Assembly (NCBI GenBank): GCA_947478455.1
Contig: CANJWR010000020.1
Location: forward strand, 1-38,798
Direction: 5' to 3'
DNA from: Beijerinckiaceae bacterium
Lineage (GTDB): Bacteria > Pseudomonadota > Alphaproteobacteria > Rhizobiales > Beijerinckiaceae
DNA length: 38,798 nt
The notes beneath the pieces are model-generated. The model saw only the letters and a list, made by a program, of their open reading frames with translations. It made no database searches and was not told where the DNA came from. A program made the translations under genes and the position numbers. Positions 1-6,827 of the stretch are shown in pieces. Numbering within the stretch: position 1 is the stretch's first letter; each line of letters begins with the position of its first letter.

Positions 1-79
1 AGCGAATCTTGCACGGTTTGATAATAATTCCAACGATTTGACGCAACTCTTCGAAATATCGCTTGCTATTGCGAATCAA

Positions 80-90
80 TGAGCGTACCA
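80..90 (+). promoter_or_regulatory. Cold-box-like element in the csp leader
   Basis: The bases TGAGCGTACCA resemble the Escherichia coli cspA cold box (TGACGTACAGA) with one inserted base. They lie about 145 bases before the cold-shock start codon, close to the length of the long E. coli cspA leader. A possible extended -10 (TG-C-TATTGC) sits at 64-72, with no properly spaced -35. The match is short and may be chance. Confidence 0.25.
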
Positions 91-225
91 AACCATATCG
101 ATTTGCAGACGACCAATTGGTTTGCGCGTTCCGCGCCCACTGACGACCTCCTCCGAAAATTCGATCTTCACGCGGAAGCGCTCTGGCGCTGCCGATCTAT
201 ACACATACGTTCTAAGGATACTCCC

Positions 226-435
226 ATGGCTTCGGGAACAGTTAAGTGGTTTAACGGCGAAAAAGGTTACGGCTTCATCCAGCCCGACGACGGCAGCAAG
301 GATGTTTTCGTACACATTTCGGCTGTTGAGCAGGCCGGCATGCGTTCGCTGAACGAAGGCCAGAAGATCAACTACGAGTCCATTGCCGATCGTCGCACCG
401 GCAAGACTTCGGCTGGCAATCTTCAGGCCGCCTGA
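226..435 (+). CDS. cspA: Cold-shock protein (CspA family)
   Basis: A 69-residue single cold-shock domain protein, the normal length for the family. It is expected to bind single-stranded RNA and DNA in the cytoplasm and melt RNA structure. The sequence opens [10 protein letters not shown], then carries RNP1-like KGYGFIQ (residues 13-19) and RNP2-like DVFVHIS (about 27-33), the two aromatic RNA-binding motifs. The frame is open back to position 79, but homology starts exactly at the ATG at 226, which has an AAGGA-type ribosome binding site nine bases upstream. The upstream stretch is therefore treated as a leader. A strong intrinsic terminator follows, so the gene is monocistronic. Confidence 0.96.
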   Translation: MASGTVKWFNGEKGYGFIQPDDGSKDVFVHISAVEQAGMRSLNEGQKINYESIADRRTGKTSAGNLQAA

Positions 436-501
436 TAAATCTTTGTTTCGACTTTGATGCCGACCACGGATGTACTGGCGGTATTGGTCAAACAAGTTTG
501 G

Positions 502-535
502 AGCCCCGAATGAAAATTCGGGGCTTTTTCTATTT
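502..535 (+). terminator. Rho-independent terminator of csp
   Basis: A perfect 10-base-pair stem (AGCCCCGAAT at 502-511 and ATTCGGGGCT at 516-525) with a GAAA tetraloop is followed by a T-rich tract (TTTTTCTATTTT). It lies 66 bases after the cold-shock stop codon and is a textbook intrinsic terminator. Confidence 0.95.
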
Positions 536-609
536 TGGCGTCGGCTCGCCGCAGATGCGGTTGTCCGCCCATATGATTCGACTTTTCGCTGATTCAGAGT
601 CACATTTGA

Positions 610-912
610 ATGAGTGAAGAGTGGGAGCGTAGTTTGAGCGATCGTTCAGCAGAGTGGTCCTTCGAGGCCGTTGCGGCGGATTTTCCCATTCAGGTCAGGT
701 TCGAGTATGACCGGGACCGGGAAAAGGCACGCTTCGCGGCGGTCCAGAACTATCTGGAGCGGTTGCCGTCTGCGGCGCCGGTCGCATTGCGTGAGCGCCG
801 CGACGGGGTCGATTATGTGATCCGGGCGTTTCGGGATTTGCGCGACGCCGATGCTTTCGTGGCCCGGTTTGGCGGCATTCTGGTCGGTGCCGGGCTTCCG
901 GCGACAGTCTGA
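610..912 (+). CDS. Uncharacterised 100-residue protein
   Basis: I do not recognise this protein. It is 100 residues long, charged, and has no signal peptide, membrane segment or cysteine. The first half is acidic and rich in charged residues (WERSLSDRSAEW, EYDRDREKARF). The second half has a pattern of alternating charged and hydrophobic residues (VDYVIRAFRDLRDADAFVARFG) that could form an alpha/beta fold. Codon use is biased to G or C at third positions, as expected for a real gene here. The Shine-Dalgarno match is weak. It stands alone between the csp terminator and the CusF-like gene. Confidence 0.65.
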   Translation: MSEEWERSLSDRSAEWSFEAVAADFPIQVRFEYDRDREKARFAAVQNYLERLPSAAPVALRERRDGVDYVIRAFRDLRDADAFVARFGGILVGAGLPATV

Positions 913-1023
913 CGGCCGGATTTGCGTCCGTTGCATCCGGATTGACAAGTTCAGAGCAATGGATTCAGATGATTGTGAGCGGATCAATCTGGATTCATGT
1001 CGCCAAAATCGAAGGGTGCAGGG

Positions 1024-1350
1024 ATGAACAAGGGCATTTTGTTTGCCGGCGTTGCAATCGCCTTCGGGTTTTCACCCGTTTCGGCGGGCGCTGAAACTCT
1101 GCCGCTGGTTGCCGGAACGGTTGTGATGGTCGACGCCAAGACATCCAAACTCACGATTGAGCATGAACCGATTGCAAACCTCAACGTCGGGCAGATGACG
1201 ATGGTTTTCAACACCGCTACCGCCGATCTCATCAGGAAGGCGAGAATTGGCGACTCTGTGCGCTTTACGGCCATCCGCATGAACGGTCAGGCGACGGTTA
1301 CGTCGATCATCAACGAGACCGCGCTACTCAGTGGCGAAAGCTGCGAATAG
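1024..1350 (+). CDS. CusF-like periplasmic copper/silver-binding protein
   Basis: A 108-residue exported protein with a signal peptide ending near AGA (residues 1-23) and a small OB-like beta barrel. In E. coli CusF the metal site is His36, Trp44, Met47 and Met49. Here the equivalent stretch IEHEPIANLNVGQMTMVF keeps the His and both Met residues, but the tryptophan position is valine. Copper(I) binding is therefore likely but without the cation-pi contact. I chose the ATG at 1024 because GAAGGG lies seven bases upstream and the signal peptide starts cleanly there; an in-frame ATG at 997 is possible. No Cus efflux genes are adjacent, but a multicopper oxidase lies further downstream at 10457. 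Confidence 0.85.
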   Translation: MNKGILFAGVAIAFGFSPVSAGAETLPLVAGTVVMVDAKTSKLTIEHEPIANLNVGQMTMVFNTATADLIRKARIGDSVRFTAIRMNGQATVTSIINETALLSGESCE

Positions 1351-1354
1351 ATTT

Positions 1355-1420
1355 CGTCAGCCTGTCGCAATGATGGCATCTTTTCGCCATTCGTGATTTT
1401 GCCTTTCCTGAGGGCTGACG
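1355..1420. repeat. Nested inverted repeat after the CusF-like gene
   Basis: CGTCAGCC (1355-1362) and GGCTGACG (1413-1420) are perfect complements, and inside them ATGGC (1372-1376) pairs with GCCAT (1386-1390). A short T run follows at 1426-1430. This may be a weak terminator or a regulatory fold ahead of the Sel1-repeat gene. The outer loop is long, so the structure is uncertain. Confidence 0.35.
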
Positions 1421-1445
1421 GCACGTTTTTACAATCGGAATTGTC

Positions 1446-2114
1446 ATGTTGAAACAGACCATCTTGGCTGCCTGTCTGGCGAGCGTTCTGGGCAGCGTCG
1501 CACTTGCCGGCCCGTTCGAAGACGGCGCAGAGGCCTATAATGGCGGCGATTTCGCGAAGGCGCTCGTCTCGTGGAAAGCGATGGCGGATGCTGGCGATCT
1601 ACGCGGCCAGTTCAACGTCGGAATATTGAACGATCAGGGCAAAGGCGTCGCGAAGAACCCGGCAGAAGCTCTCAAGTTTTATCGGCTGGCGGCGGAGCAG
1701 GGCGACGCCATCGCGGCGTTCAATGTCGGGACCATGTACCTGCAGGGCGACGGCGCACCGGCCAACGCGGTGGAAGGCGTTAAATGGTACAAGCAGGCGG
1801 CCCAGAAGGGCGACGTGCTTGCACAATATCAACTCGGGTTGATTTTCTCCGAGGGCAAGGGCGTGCCGCAGGACTATGCGGAGGCCGCCAAATGGTACGA
1901 AATGGCCGCCAACAAGAAGCACGCGCAGTCGCAATCCAATCTTGGAAACATGTACGCCAATGGGCAGGGCGTCGAGCAGGACGCCGGCAAGGCCAATGAC
2001 TGGCTGGAGAAAGCCAGCGAGAACGGCATGTTCGGCGAGAGCAACACATCCTGCAACACGCAACGCAGCGCCCAAAATCTGGAACTGTGCCGCCGCGTCG
2101 TGCCGCGTATGTAA
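1446..2114 (+). CDS. Secreted Sel1-repeat (TPR-like) protein
   Basis: A 222-residue protein with a signal peptide (residues 1-21, ending ALA). It has four Sel1-type repeats of 36 residues at about 51-86, 87-122, 123-158 and 159-194. Each has the pattern A-x-x-x-L/V-G-x-x-Y/L-x-x-G-x-G-V followed by A-x-x-W/F-Y-x-x-A-A. Such solenoids bind proteins or peptidoglycan-associated partners in the periplasm; the partner here is unknown. Two cysteines in the C-terminal tail (CNTQ and LCRR) could form a disulfide. The gene converges on soxA with one base between stop codons, so no terminator fits between them. The link to the Sox genes is only positional. Confidence 0.88.
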   Translation: MLKQTILAACLASVLGSVALAGPFEDGAEAYNGGDFAKALVSWKAMADAGDLRGQFNVGILNDQGKGVAKNPAEALKFYRLAAEQGDAIAAFNVGTMYLQGDGAPANAVEGVKWYKQAAQKGDVLAQYQLGLIFSEGKGVPQDYAEAAKWYEMAANKKHAQSQSNLGNMYANGQGVEQDAGKANDWLEKASENGMFGESNTSCNTQRSAQNLELCRRVVPRM

Positions 2115-2115
2115 T

Positions 2116-2931
2116 CTAGCGGCGCACCGCAGGGGCTTCTATCGGAAGCCCGCGTCCGCGCCACGCCACGTAAAGTTCGAGGCTCAGATATTCGGGCGAT
2201 CCGGCCGCATAGGGCTCGGCGCGCACCGATGTGTTGCACCATGCGAAGATGCGATGACGCGAGACCATCGCGCGCCAGCTCAGCCGATGAATCGGAAAGC
2301 CGTTGAGCTGGCCCTGGCTGATGACGTCGCCACGTAGTTTCGAACCCACAAGAGCATCGTGGCATTGGCCGCAGGCGAGATCGAGCTGGCCCCGTCGCGC
2401 GTCGTAGAATTTCCGGCCTTCTTCGAAGAAGGGTTTGGCGGGCCCCTCGATGTCGACATTCAGCGGCTTGCCGCGCGACTGATAGGAAATGTAGGACGTG
2501 AGCGCGAGCAACTCGTCGGACTCATATTTGTAGGTGGACGCCTTCATGCGATCCGCGCGCTCTGTGTTGATGCGCAATTCAAGATTCACCAAGCCACCGC
2601 GCGCTGAATCGAAAACCGGGTAGCGCGCCGCAACGCCCGTCATCGATGTTTCTGCATCGCCATGGCAGGATGCGCAGGATTTTCCGTCAGGTCCGTCTTT
2701 TTGATTCCAGAGTTCGCGTCCTCGTTCGACAGCAAACATGCCGGGGTTCTGGAACTCGTCGTCCTGCAGCGAACGTGTTGCGGGCGTCATGAACAGATAG
2801 CCCGATTTGCGGCCGTCGATTTCATAGGGCGCATTGGTCACGTCGGCGGCGCTCCCTGCTACTGCGGAGAGAGTGGCAATCGCCGTCAACAGTGCGGCGA
2901 GTTTGGTATTTACAGCTGGCATGTGAGGCAA
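2116..2931 (-). CDS. soxA: SoxA, diheme c-type cytochrome subunit of SoxAX
   Basis: A 271-residue exported protein that, with SoxX, forms the periplasmic SoxAX complex, which oxidatively attaches a sulfur substrate to the carrier cysteine of SoxY. It has a signal peptide (about 1-28), heme motifs CASCH (86-90) and CGQCH (187-191), and Cys232 in the IFAWCN stretch. Cys232 corresponds to the persulfide-type active-site heme ligand of SoxA. The C-terminal EPYAAGSPEY segment is typical of the family. It is the last gene of the minus-strand cytochrome-flavoprotein-soxX-soxA operon, 19 bases after soxX. An alternative ATG lies three codons in. Both heme motifs are present, as in diheme SoxA forms. 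Confidence 0.93.
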   Translation of the reverse strand: MPHMPAVNTKLAALLTAIATLSAVAGSAADVTNAPYEIDGRKSGYLFMTPATRSLQDDEFQNPGMFAVERGRELWNQKDGPDGKSCASCHGDAETSMTGVAARYPVFDSARGGLVNLELRINTERADRMKASTYKYESDELLALTSYISYQSRGKPLNVDIEGPAKPFFEEGRKFYDARRGQLDLACGQCHDALVGSKLRGDVISQGQLNGFPIHRLSWRAMVSRHRIFAWCNTSVRAEPYAAGSPEYLSLELYVAWRGRGLPIEAPAVRR

Positions 2932-2950
2932 AGTCCGAACGGCTGCATGC

Positions 2951-3418
2951 CTAATTGTCCTTCAGCAGCGACAGATAGGCAACGACATCCTCGATCTGCT
3001 GCGCCGTGTAGATGGGCCGATCCCTAAAACTTTCGCCGACGCGCATAAAGTTCGACACGCGATAATACGACGGCATGATCGTCGCAGGGTTGACGGCCTT
3101 GGGGTCGATCAGCCGCAATCGCAATTCACTTGCCGTGAATCGGCTGCCGACGCCGGCCAACGGAGGGCCGATTTCGCCGTGATCAGGCTCCTCCGGGATC
3201 GGCATGGAATGGCAGATCAGGCAGGTGACGTGATTCATGTCGCGGACAATCTGTCTGCCGCGCGCCGGATTGCCGGGTTCGCCGGTCAACGGCTGCGGGA
3301 CAGCGCCATTTTCGATTTTGAAATTTACCAGGCCTTCGCCTACTGCTGCGGTCACGATAAAGGACGAGGCTGCAAGTACAGGCAGCCATGCCGCAATGCT
3401 TTTGCGAATGATCGTCAA
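2951..3418 (-). CDS. soxX: SoxX, monoheme c-type cytochrome subunit of SoxAX
   Basis: A 155-residue exported cytochrome c, partner of SoxA. It has an N-terminal signal peptide (about 1-27), one heme motif CLICH (66-70), and a distal methionine at about Met115 in the NPATIMPSYYR motif, which is diagnostic of SoxX. It accepts electrons from the SoxA-catalysed coupling reaction and passes them to small cytochromes. It begins 5 bases after the stop of the flavoprotein gene and is followed at 19 bases by soxA, so the four genes are cotranscribed. Confidence 0.93.
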   Translation of the reverse strand: MTIIRKSIAAWLPVLAASSFIVTAAVGEGLVNFKIENGAVPQPLTGEPGNPARGRQIVRDMNHVTCLICHSMPIPEEPDHGEIGPPLAGVGSRFTASELRLRLIDPKAVNPATIMPSYYRVSNFMRVGESFRDRPIYTAQQIEDVVAYLSLLKDN

Positions 3419-3423
3419 GCGCG

Positions 3424-4701
3424 TCAGCCGAACATTTCCGACGTCTGGCTCACGTACCAGCCGCGGCCATATTCGGCCTCCTGCTTGCGAAAGGCTGCGC
3501 TTGCGCCGAGCGGGCTGACGCCACCTGCGCCGACGACAGCCGTGATGGCTCCATCGGGCGCAACGCGGAACACGTCTACAACCGAAATGCCGTAGTCTGG
3601 GCCAACGAGGCTGTAGCAGGTGTTGATGAAGGATGGGATAGATGGCGTTTCGCCGCTCTGCAATGCTGCAATCGCCTGCGCGCAGACTTTTGCCTGTGAG
3701 CCGGCCGAAAAGCCTGATTTCGGCATGGCCCCGGCAACGATGGCGTCTCCTACGATGTGAATGCCAGGCACGACAACCGATTCAAACGTCGTCGGATTGA
3801 CGTTGCACCAGTCGCTGCGTCCGGCGAGGCCGGCCGTATCGACAATTGCAGCGGAGCGCTGCGGCGGAATGATATTCGCCACATCGGCCTTTTGCTCGAC
3901 AAATTCGGTGTAGATGGTTTTCGTCGCCGGATCGACGCGAACCAGATTGCCGTTCTGGCCGAACGGCACCCATTCGATCAGCGGTCCGTAAAGCTGCTTC
4001 CAGCCTTCGATGAACAGGCCCTGCTTCGAGAATGTGTCCTTGGCGTCGAGCAGGATGAGCTTCGATCGCGGTTTTCTGGTCTTTAGGTAATTGGCGATCA
4101 GGCTTGCACGTTCATAGGGTCCGGGAGGGCAGCGGAACGGGTTTGCCGGAATTGTCATCACGACGACGCCGCCATCCGGCATTTCCTCAAGCTGGCGACG
4201 CAGCAGCATGGTCTGTGCGCCGGCCTTCCAGGCGTGGGGTAGAATAGCCGAAGCAGCTTCGTCGTAACCCTCGATGGCGCGCCATTTAATGTCGATGCCG
4301 GGCGACAGGACGAGCCTATCGTATGGCAGGGATGATCTGCTTCCGAAGCGCACATTCTTGCGCTCGGCATCGATAGCAGTAACGCTGTCGCGCACAAGCG
4401 TGACGCCTGCGCGTCGAAGACCATCATAGCTGTGGGTGATGGAAGCCATTTCGGCCAGTCCGCCGATCACCGCATTGCTAAAAGGGCAGGTGATAAAAGT
4501 CTCGTTCGGCTCGACGAGGGTGACGTCGATGCCGGGCGCGAATTTACGCAACATGCGGGCGCAAGTTGCGCCGCCAAAGCCGCCCCCGACAATCACGACG
4601 CGGCCACTCGCGGCAGCCCGGACCGGCGTAGGGGCGAAGGCGGCGAGCGCGGCCGCGCCGCCGGCTTTCAGAAAATCCCTGCGTGTGCTGCGGGCGATCA
4701 T
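3424..4701 (-). CDS. fccB: Flavocytochrome c sulfide dehydrogenase, flavoprotein subunit (FccB/SoxF)
   Basis: A 425-residue periplasmic FAD protein that oxidises sulfide to polysulfide or sulfur and passes electrons to a cytochrome subunit. It has a Tat signal ([12 protein letters not shown] at about 4-15), an FAD-binding [10 protein letters not shown] (35-44), Cys72 in FITCPFSN at the position of the covalent 8-alpha-S-cysteinyl FAD link, and Cys191 ([10 protein letters not shown]) plus Cys362 ([12 protein letters not shown]). The last two match the redox-active disulfide pair of the Allochromatium enzyme. All three key cysteines are intact. I use the ATG at 4701, which starts the Tat signal; the frame is open further upstream. 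It follows the monoheme cytochrome gene by 25 bases and precedes soxX by 5. Also named soxF in Sox clusters. Confidence 0.92.
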   Translation of the reverse strand: MIARSTRRDFLKAGGAAALAAFAPTPVRAAASGRVVIVGGGFGGATCARMLRKFAPGIDVTLVEPNETFITCPFSNAVIGGLAEMASITHSYDGLRRAGVTLVRDSVTAIDAERKNVRFGSRSSLPYDRLVLSPGIDIKWRAIEGYDEAASAILPHAWKAGAQTMLLRRQLEEMPDGGVVVMTIPANPFRCPPGPYERASLIANYLKTRKPRSKLILLDAKDTFSKQGLFIEGWKQLYGPLIEWVPFGQNGNLVRVDPATKTIYTEFVEQKADVANIIPPQRSAAIVDTAGLAGRSDWCNVNPTTFESVVVPGIHIVGDAIVAGAMPKSGFSAGSQAKVCAQAIAALQSGETPSIPSFINTCYSLVGPDYGISVVDVFRVAPDGAITAVVGAGGVSPLGASAAFRKQEAEYGRGWYVSQTSEMFG

Positions 4702-4726
4702 GCTTTCCGACTCCGCAATCCGAGTG

Positions 4727-5050
4727 CTAACGAGAAAGTGAAGAGAAGTACTGGCCGAGCGCGTCAATTTCGGCGTCCGTGTAGCCTTTTGCAATGCGGG
4801 TCATTACAGTCGCCTCCAGTTCGCCCGCCCGAAAGCCTTTTAGCTTCGAAGACAGAGCGCCTGCGTCAAGCTTGTCGATGGATGGCATGGAGCCGGGGCT
4901 GACTCCGCCCGCCCCATGACAATTGGCGCAGGTTGCGGCAAGCACTGCAGGCTTTGCAGTATCTGCAAATGCCGTATTGGAAAATGCAGCCACGCACACC
5001 AGGGCGAAAGCGCCAGCGAAGCGCAATTTACCGGGACGATTTCGATCCAT
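4727..5050 (-). CDS. fccA: Monoheme cytochrome c subunit of flavocytochrome c (FccA/SoxE-like)
   Basis: A 107-residue exported cytochrome c, the likely electron-accepting partner of the flavoprotein encoded 25 bases downstream. It has a signal peptide ending near AFA (1-29), heme motif CANCH (41-45) and a probable axial methionine Met83 in [10 protein letters not shown]. Its length fits the single-heme form of the subunit rather than the diheme SoxE of Paracoccus. The reading frame is open to 5224, but the ATG at 5050 gives a clean signal peptide. It is the first gene of the minus-strand sox operon and is divergent from the SoxYZ fusion gene, with a 222-base shared promoter region. Confidence 0.87.
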   Translation of the reverse strand: MDRNRPGKLRFAGAFALVCVAAFSNTAFADTAKPAVLAATCANCHGAGGVSPGSMPSIDKLDAGALSSKLKGFRAGELEATVMTRIAKGYTDAEIDALGQYFSSLSR

Positions 5051-5169
5051 GCAGCACCGTCGCTGATGCGGAAGGGCTTTGGCCCTGAGCCGGCGTTTCC
5101 AGGAAAGTTGATTGGCTCGACGATAGTGCAGGCATTGGGATTGAGCAATCCGCGTGGCGGCAGACCGGG

Positions 5170-5183
5170 CTTGCGCCGGCAAG
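5170..5183. promoter_or_regulatory. Inverted repeat in the sox divergent promoter region
   Basis: CTTGC-GCCG-GCAAG is a perfect five-base inverted repeat, roughly 90-100 bases before the SoxYZ start, in the only intergenic region shared by the two sox transcription units. A second short one, AGGGC-TTTG-GCCCT, lies at 5073-5086, just upstream of the cytochrome start. Either could bind a regulator such as a SoxR-type repressor, but none is encoded in the window. I see no convincing -35/-10 pair here. Confidence 0.3.
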
Positions 5184-5272
5184 GGTTGCCGAACGCTGCG
5201 GGCTTCACTAGATTCGTCGATCAAACAGCGTTTTGGGCCATTTTGCCGCTAGATGTGCGGAGGGAGATAGGA

Positions 5273-6121
5273 TTGGCGCCCGGGCCGAAATTTTCGCGAC
5301 GCAGATTGCTGACAGGCGCCGGATGCTCGGCGCTCGCAGGTGCAGTTCCTTTTTTGCCCGCCGTCGCACAAGTGACGGATTTGCGGGGGCTCGACGCCCT
5401 CTGGCGCAACGCCGAGGACGCAGTCACGGCGTTTTTCGGCAACAATGTGAAATATTCATTCACCGGACTGGACCTCGATCTGCCCGAACATGCCGATGTG
5501 GGCAGTTCGGTGCCGATGACAATCCGCATCGACTGCGCAATGACGGAGGAGGACTATCCCCGGGTTGTGCATATTGTTGCGCACGGAAACCCGACACCAC
5601 ATGTCATGTCTGCCTGGTTTCTCCCGGCAAGCGGCAAGGCGGAATTCAATACGCGAATCCGGCTCGAAAAATCGCAGAAGGTCACTGCGGTTGCACAGAT
5701 GAGCGACGGTCGCCATCTGCGGATGGATCGCGAGATTTCGGTCAGTTTCGGGGCTTGCGCGCAGATAGGCACCGGCGGAAATGACGATATTTTTGCATTT
5801 CAGCCACAAACGCGCGTGAGCGTCCAACCGACCGCCCATCGCGGAGATGTGATCCCTATCCGGGCGCTGATTTCGCACCCGATGGAAACCGGCTTGCGTC
5901 TCGACAGTACTGACGAGTGGGTGCGAAAGCGCATCATTTCGAGCTTTGATTGCAAGTACCAGGGGGCGAGCGTTTTCAGAGCACGGCTCTATCCGGCGAT
6001 CGCCACGAACCCGTATTTTCTCTTTCATGCGCGGGCTCAGGACAGCGGCATATTCGATTTCGTCTGGTATGACATGATCGACATGACCTTCAAAAGCCAA
6101 GCAAAGATCACAATCGTCTGA
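5273..6121 (+). CDS. Fused SoxYZ-like sulfur carrier
   Basis: A 282-residue single chain joining a SoxY-like domain (about 35-165) and a SoxZ domain (about 175-282). SoxY carries sulfur intermediates on a cysteine; here that residue is probably Cys162 in SFGACAQIG, where classical SoxY ends in GGCGG. The SoxZ part has the hallmark LISHPMETG (199-207) and PAIATNPY. There is no ATG near the Tat-like signal (SRRRLLTGAG), so I place the start at a TTG at 5273, preceded six bases upstream by GGAGGGAG. A GTG at 5255 lacks such a site. Fused SoxYZ carriers are known near quinoprotein dehydrogenases (the TIGR04557-type family, from memory). Here the neighbours are sox genes and a molybdenum hydroxylase. 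Confidence 0.88.
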   Translation: MAPGPKFSRRRLLTGAGCSALAGAVPFLPAVAQVTDLRGLDALWRNAEDAVTAFFGNNVKYSFTGLDLDLPEHADVGSSVPMTIRIDCAMTEEDYPRVVHIVAHGNPTPHVMSAWFLPASGKAEFNTRIRLEKSQKVTAVAQMSDGRHLRMDREISVSFGACAQIGTGGNDDIFAFQPQTRVSVQPTAHRGDVIPIRALISHPMETGLRLDSTDEWVRKRIISSFDCKYQGASVFRARLYPAIATNPYFLFHARAQDSGIFDFVWYDMIDMTFKSQAKITIV

Positions 6122-6256
6122 CTGGTGTGCGGAAACCATATCACCGTGAGTAAATTGCTGCAGTGCAGCATTATTTTTGCGTGTTTTGGTCCATTTTTGT
6201 CTGAAGCATCTGATGGCCGGTCTTGGCCCAAATGGAAAAACTGTGTATCGTTTTTC

Positions 6257-6285
6257 GAAAGTCGACTTTCCAAGAAAGCGACTTT
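6257..6285. promoter_or_regulatory. Palindrome with a degenerate direct repeat upstream of the molybdenum hydroxylase
   Basis: GAAAGTCGACTTTC (6257-6270) is a perfect 14-base palindrome. Seventeen bases after its start comes GAAAGCGACTTT (6274-6285), the same sequence lacking one central base. Together they look like two operator sites for one dimeric regulator, 70-98 bases before the ATG at 6355 in a 233-base intergenic region. No regulator is encoded next to it. Confidence 0.45.
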
Positions 6286-6354
6286 TTGAGTGATCCGGTT
6301 TGCTGTGGGCCTGCGTATTTCGCGACGGGTCCGTGTTTGAAGGGGAGGAACGGT

Positions 6355-6816
6355 ATGGCTGTCTCCATTAATGTGAATGGCAAGGTGCACGACGTAGAAG
6401 TCGAGCCCGAAACGCCATTGCTTTGGGTTCTGCGTGATACGATCGGTCTGACGGGCACAAAGTACGGTTGCGGTATCGCCCAGTGCGGCGCCTGCACGGT
6501 TCATGTCGACGGTCAGCCGACGAAATCCTGCAACGTGAACGCCGCCAGCGTGGTAGGCAAGAAGGTCATCACGATCGAAGGTCTGTCCCCGGACAGCAGC
6601 CACCCGGTCCAGAAGGCTTGGCTCGAACTCACTGTTCCGCAGTGCGGCTATTGCCAGTCAGGCCAGATCATGTCGGCCGTCGCGCTTTTGCGCCGCAGCC
6701 CGAATCCTTCAGATCGTGAAATTGACGCAGCAATGGCCGACAACATCTGCCGCTGCGGCACCTATCAACAAATCCGTGAAGGCATTCACGCCGCTGCCAA
6801 GTTGGGCAATGCGTAA
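6355..6816 (+). CDS. [2Fe-2S] subunit of a periplasmic molybdenum hydroxylase (IorA/AldG type)
   Basis: A 153-residue iron-sulfur subunit of the xanthine-oxidase family. The plant-ferredoxin-type cluster is bound by Cys39, Cys44, Cys47 and Cys59 ([17 protein letters not shown]). The second cluster is bound by Cys97, Cys100, Cys132 and Cys134 (CGYCQSGQ and NICRCGTY). It passes electrons from the molybdenum cofactor to the cytochrome subunit. It has no export signal, so it is presumably carried out folded with the Tat-exported large subunit. A strong Shine-Dalgarno (AGGGGAGGAA) precedes the ATG. The large subunit starts 11 bases downstream. Known relatives include isoquinoline 1-oxidoreductase, nicotinate dehydrogenase and acetic-acid-bacterial aldehyde dehydrogenase; substrate cannot be told from this subunit. 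Confidence 0.94.
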   Translation: MAVSINVNGKVHDVEVEPETPLLWVLRDTIGLTGTKYGCGIAQCGACTVHVDGQPTKSCNVNAASVVGKKVITIEGLSPDSSHPVQKAWLELTVPQCGYCQSGQIMSAVALLRRSPNPSDREIDAAMADNICRCGTYQQIREGIHAAAKLGNA

Positions 6817-6827
6817 GGGAGGCGACC

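Noticed and set aside
79-225. N-terminal extension of the cold-shock protein in the same frame
   Set aside because: The family starts at the ATG at 226 with a ribosome binding site, and the upstream translation resembles nothing in the family.
3757-4086. Short plus-strand frames opposite the flavoprotein gene
   Set aside because: Composition follows the antisense of a GC-rich gene and there is no ribosome binding site or domain.
4916-5272. Long in-frame upstream extension of the SoxYZ gene
   Set aside because: It overlaps the oppositely oriented cytochrome gene and the promoter region; the Tat-like signal and a strong ribosome binding site support the TTG at 5273.
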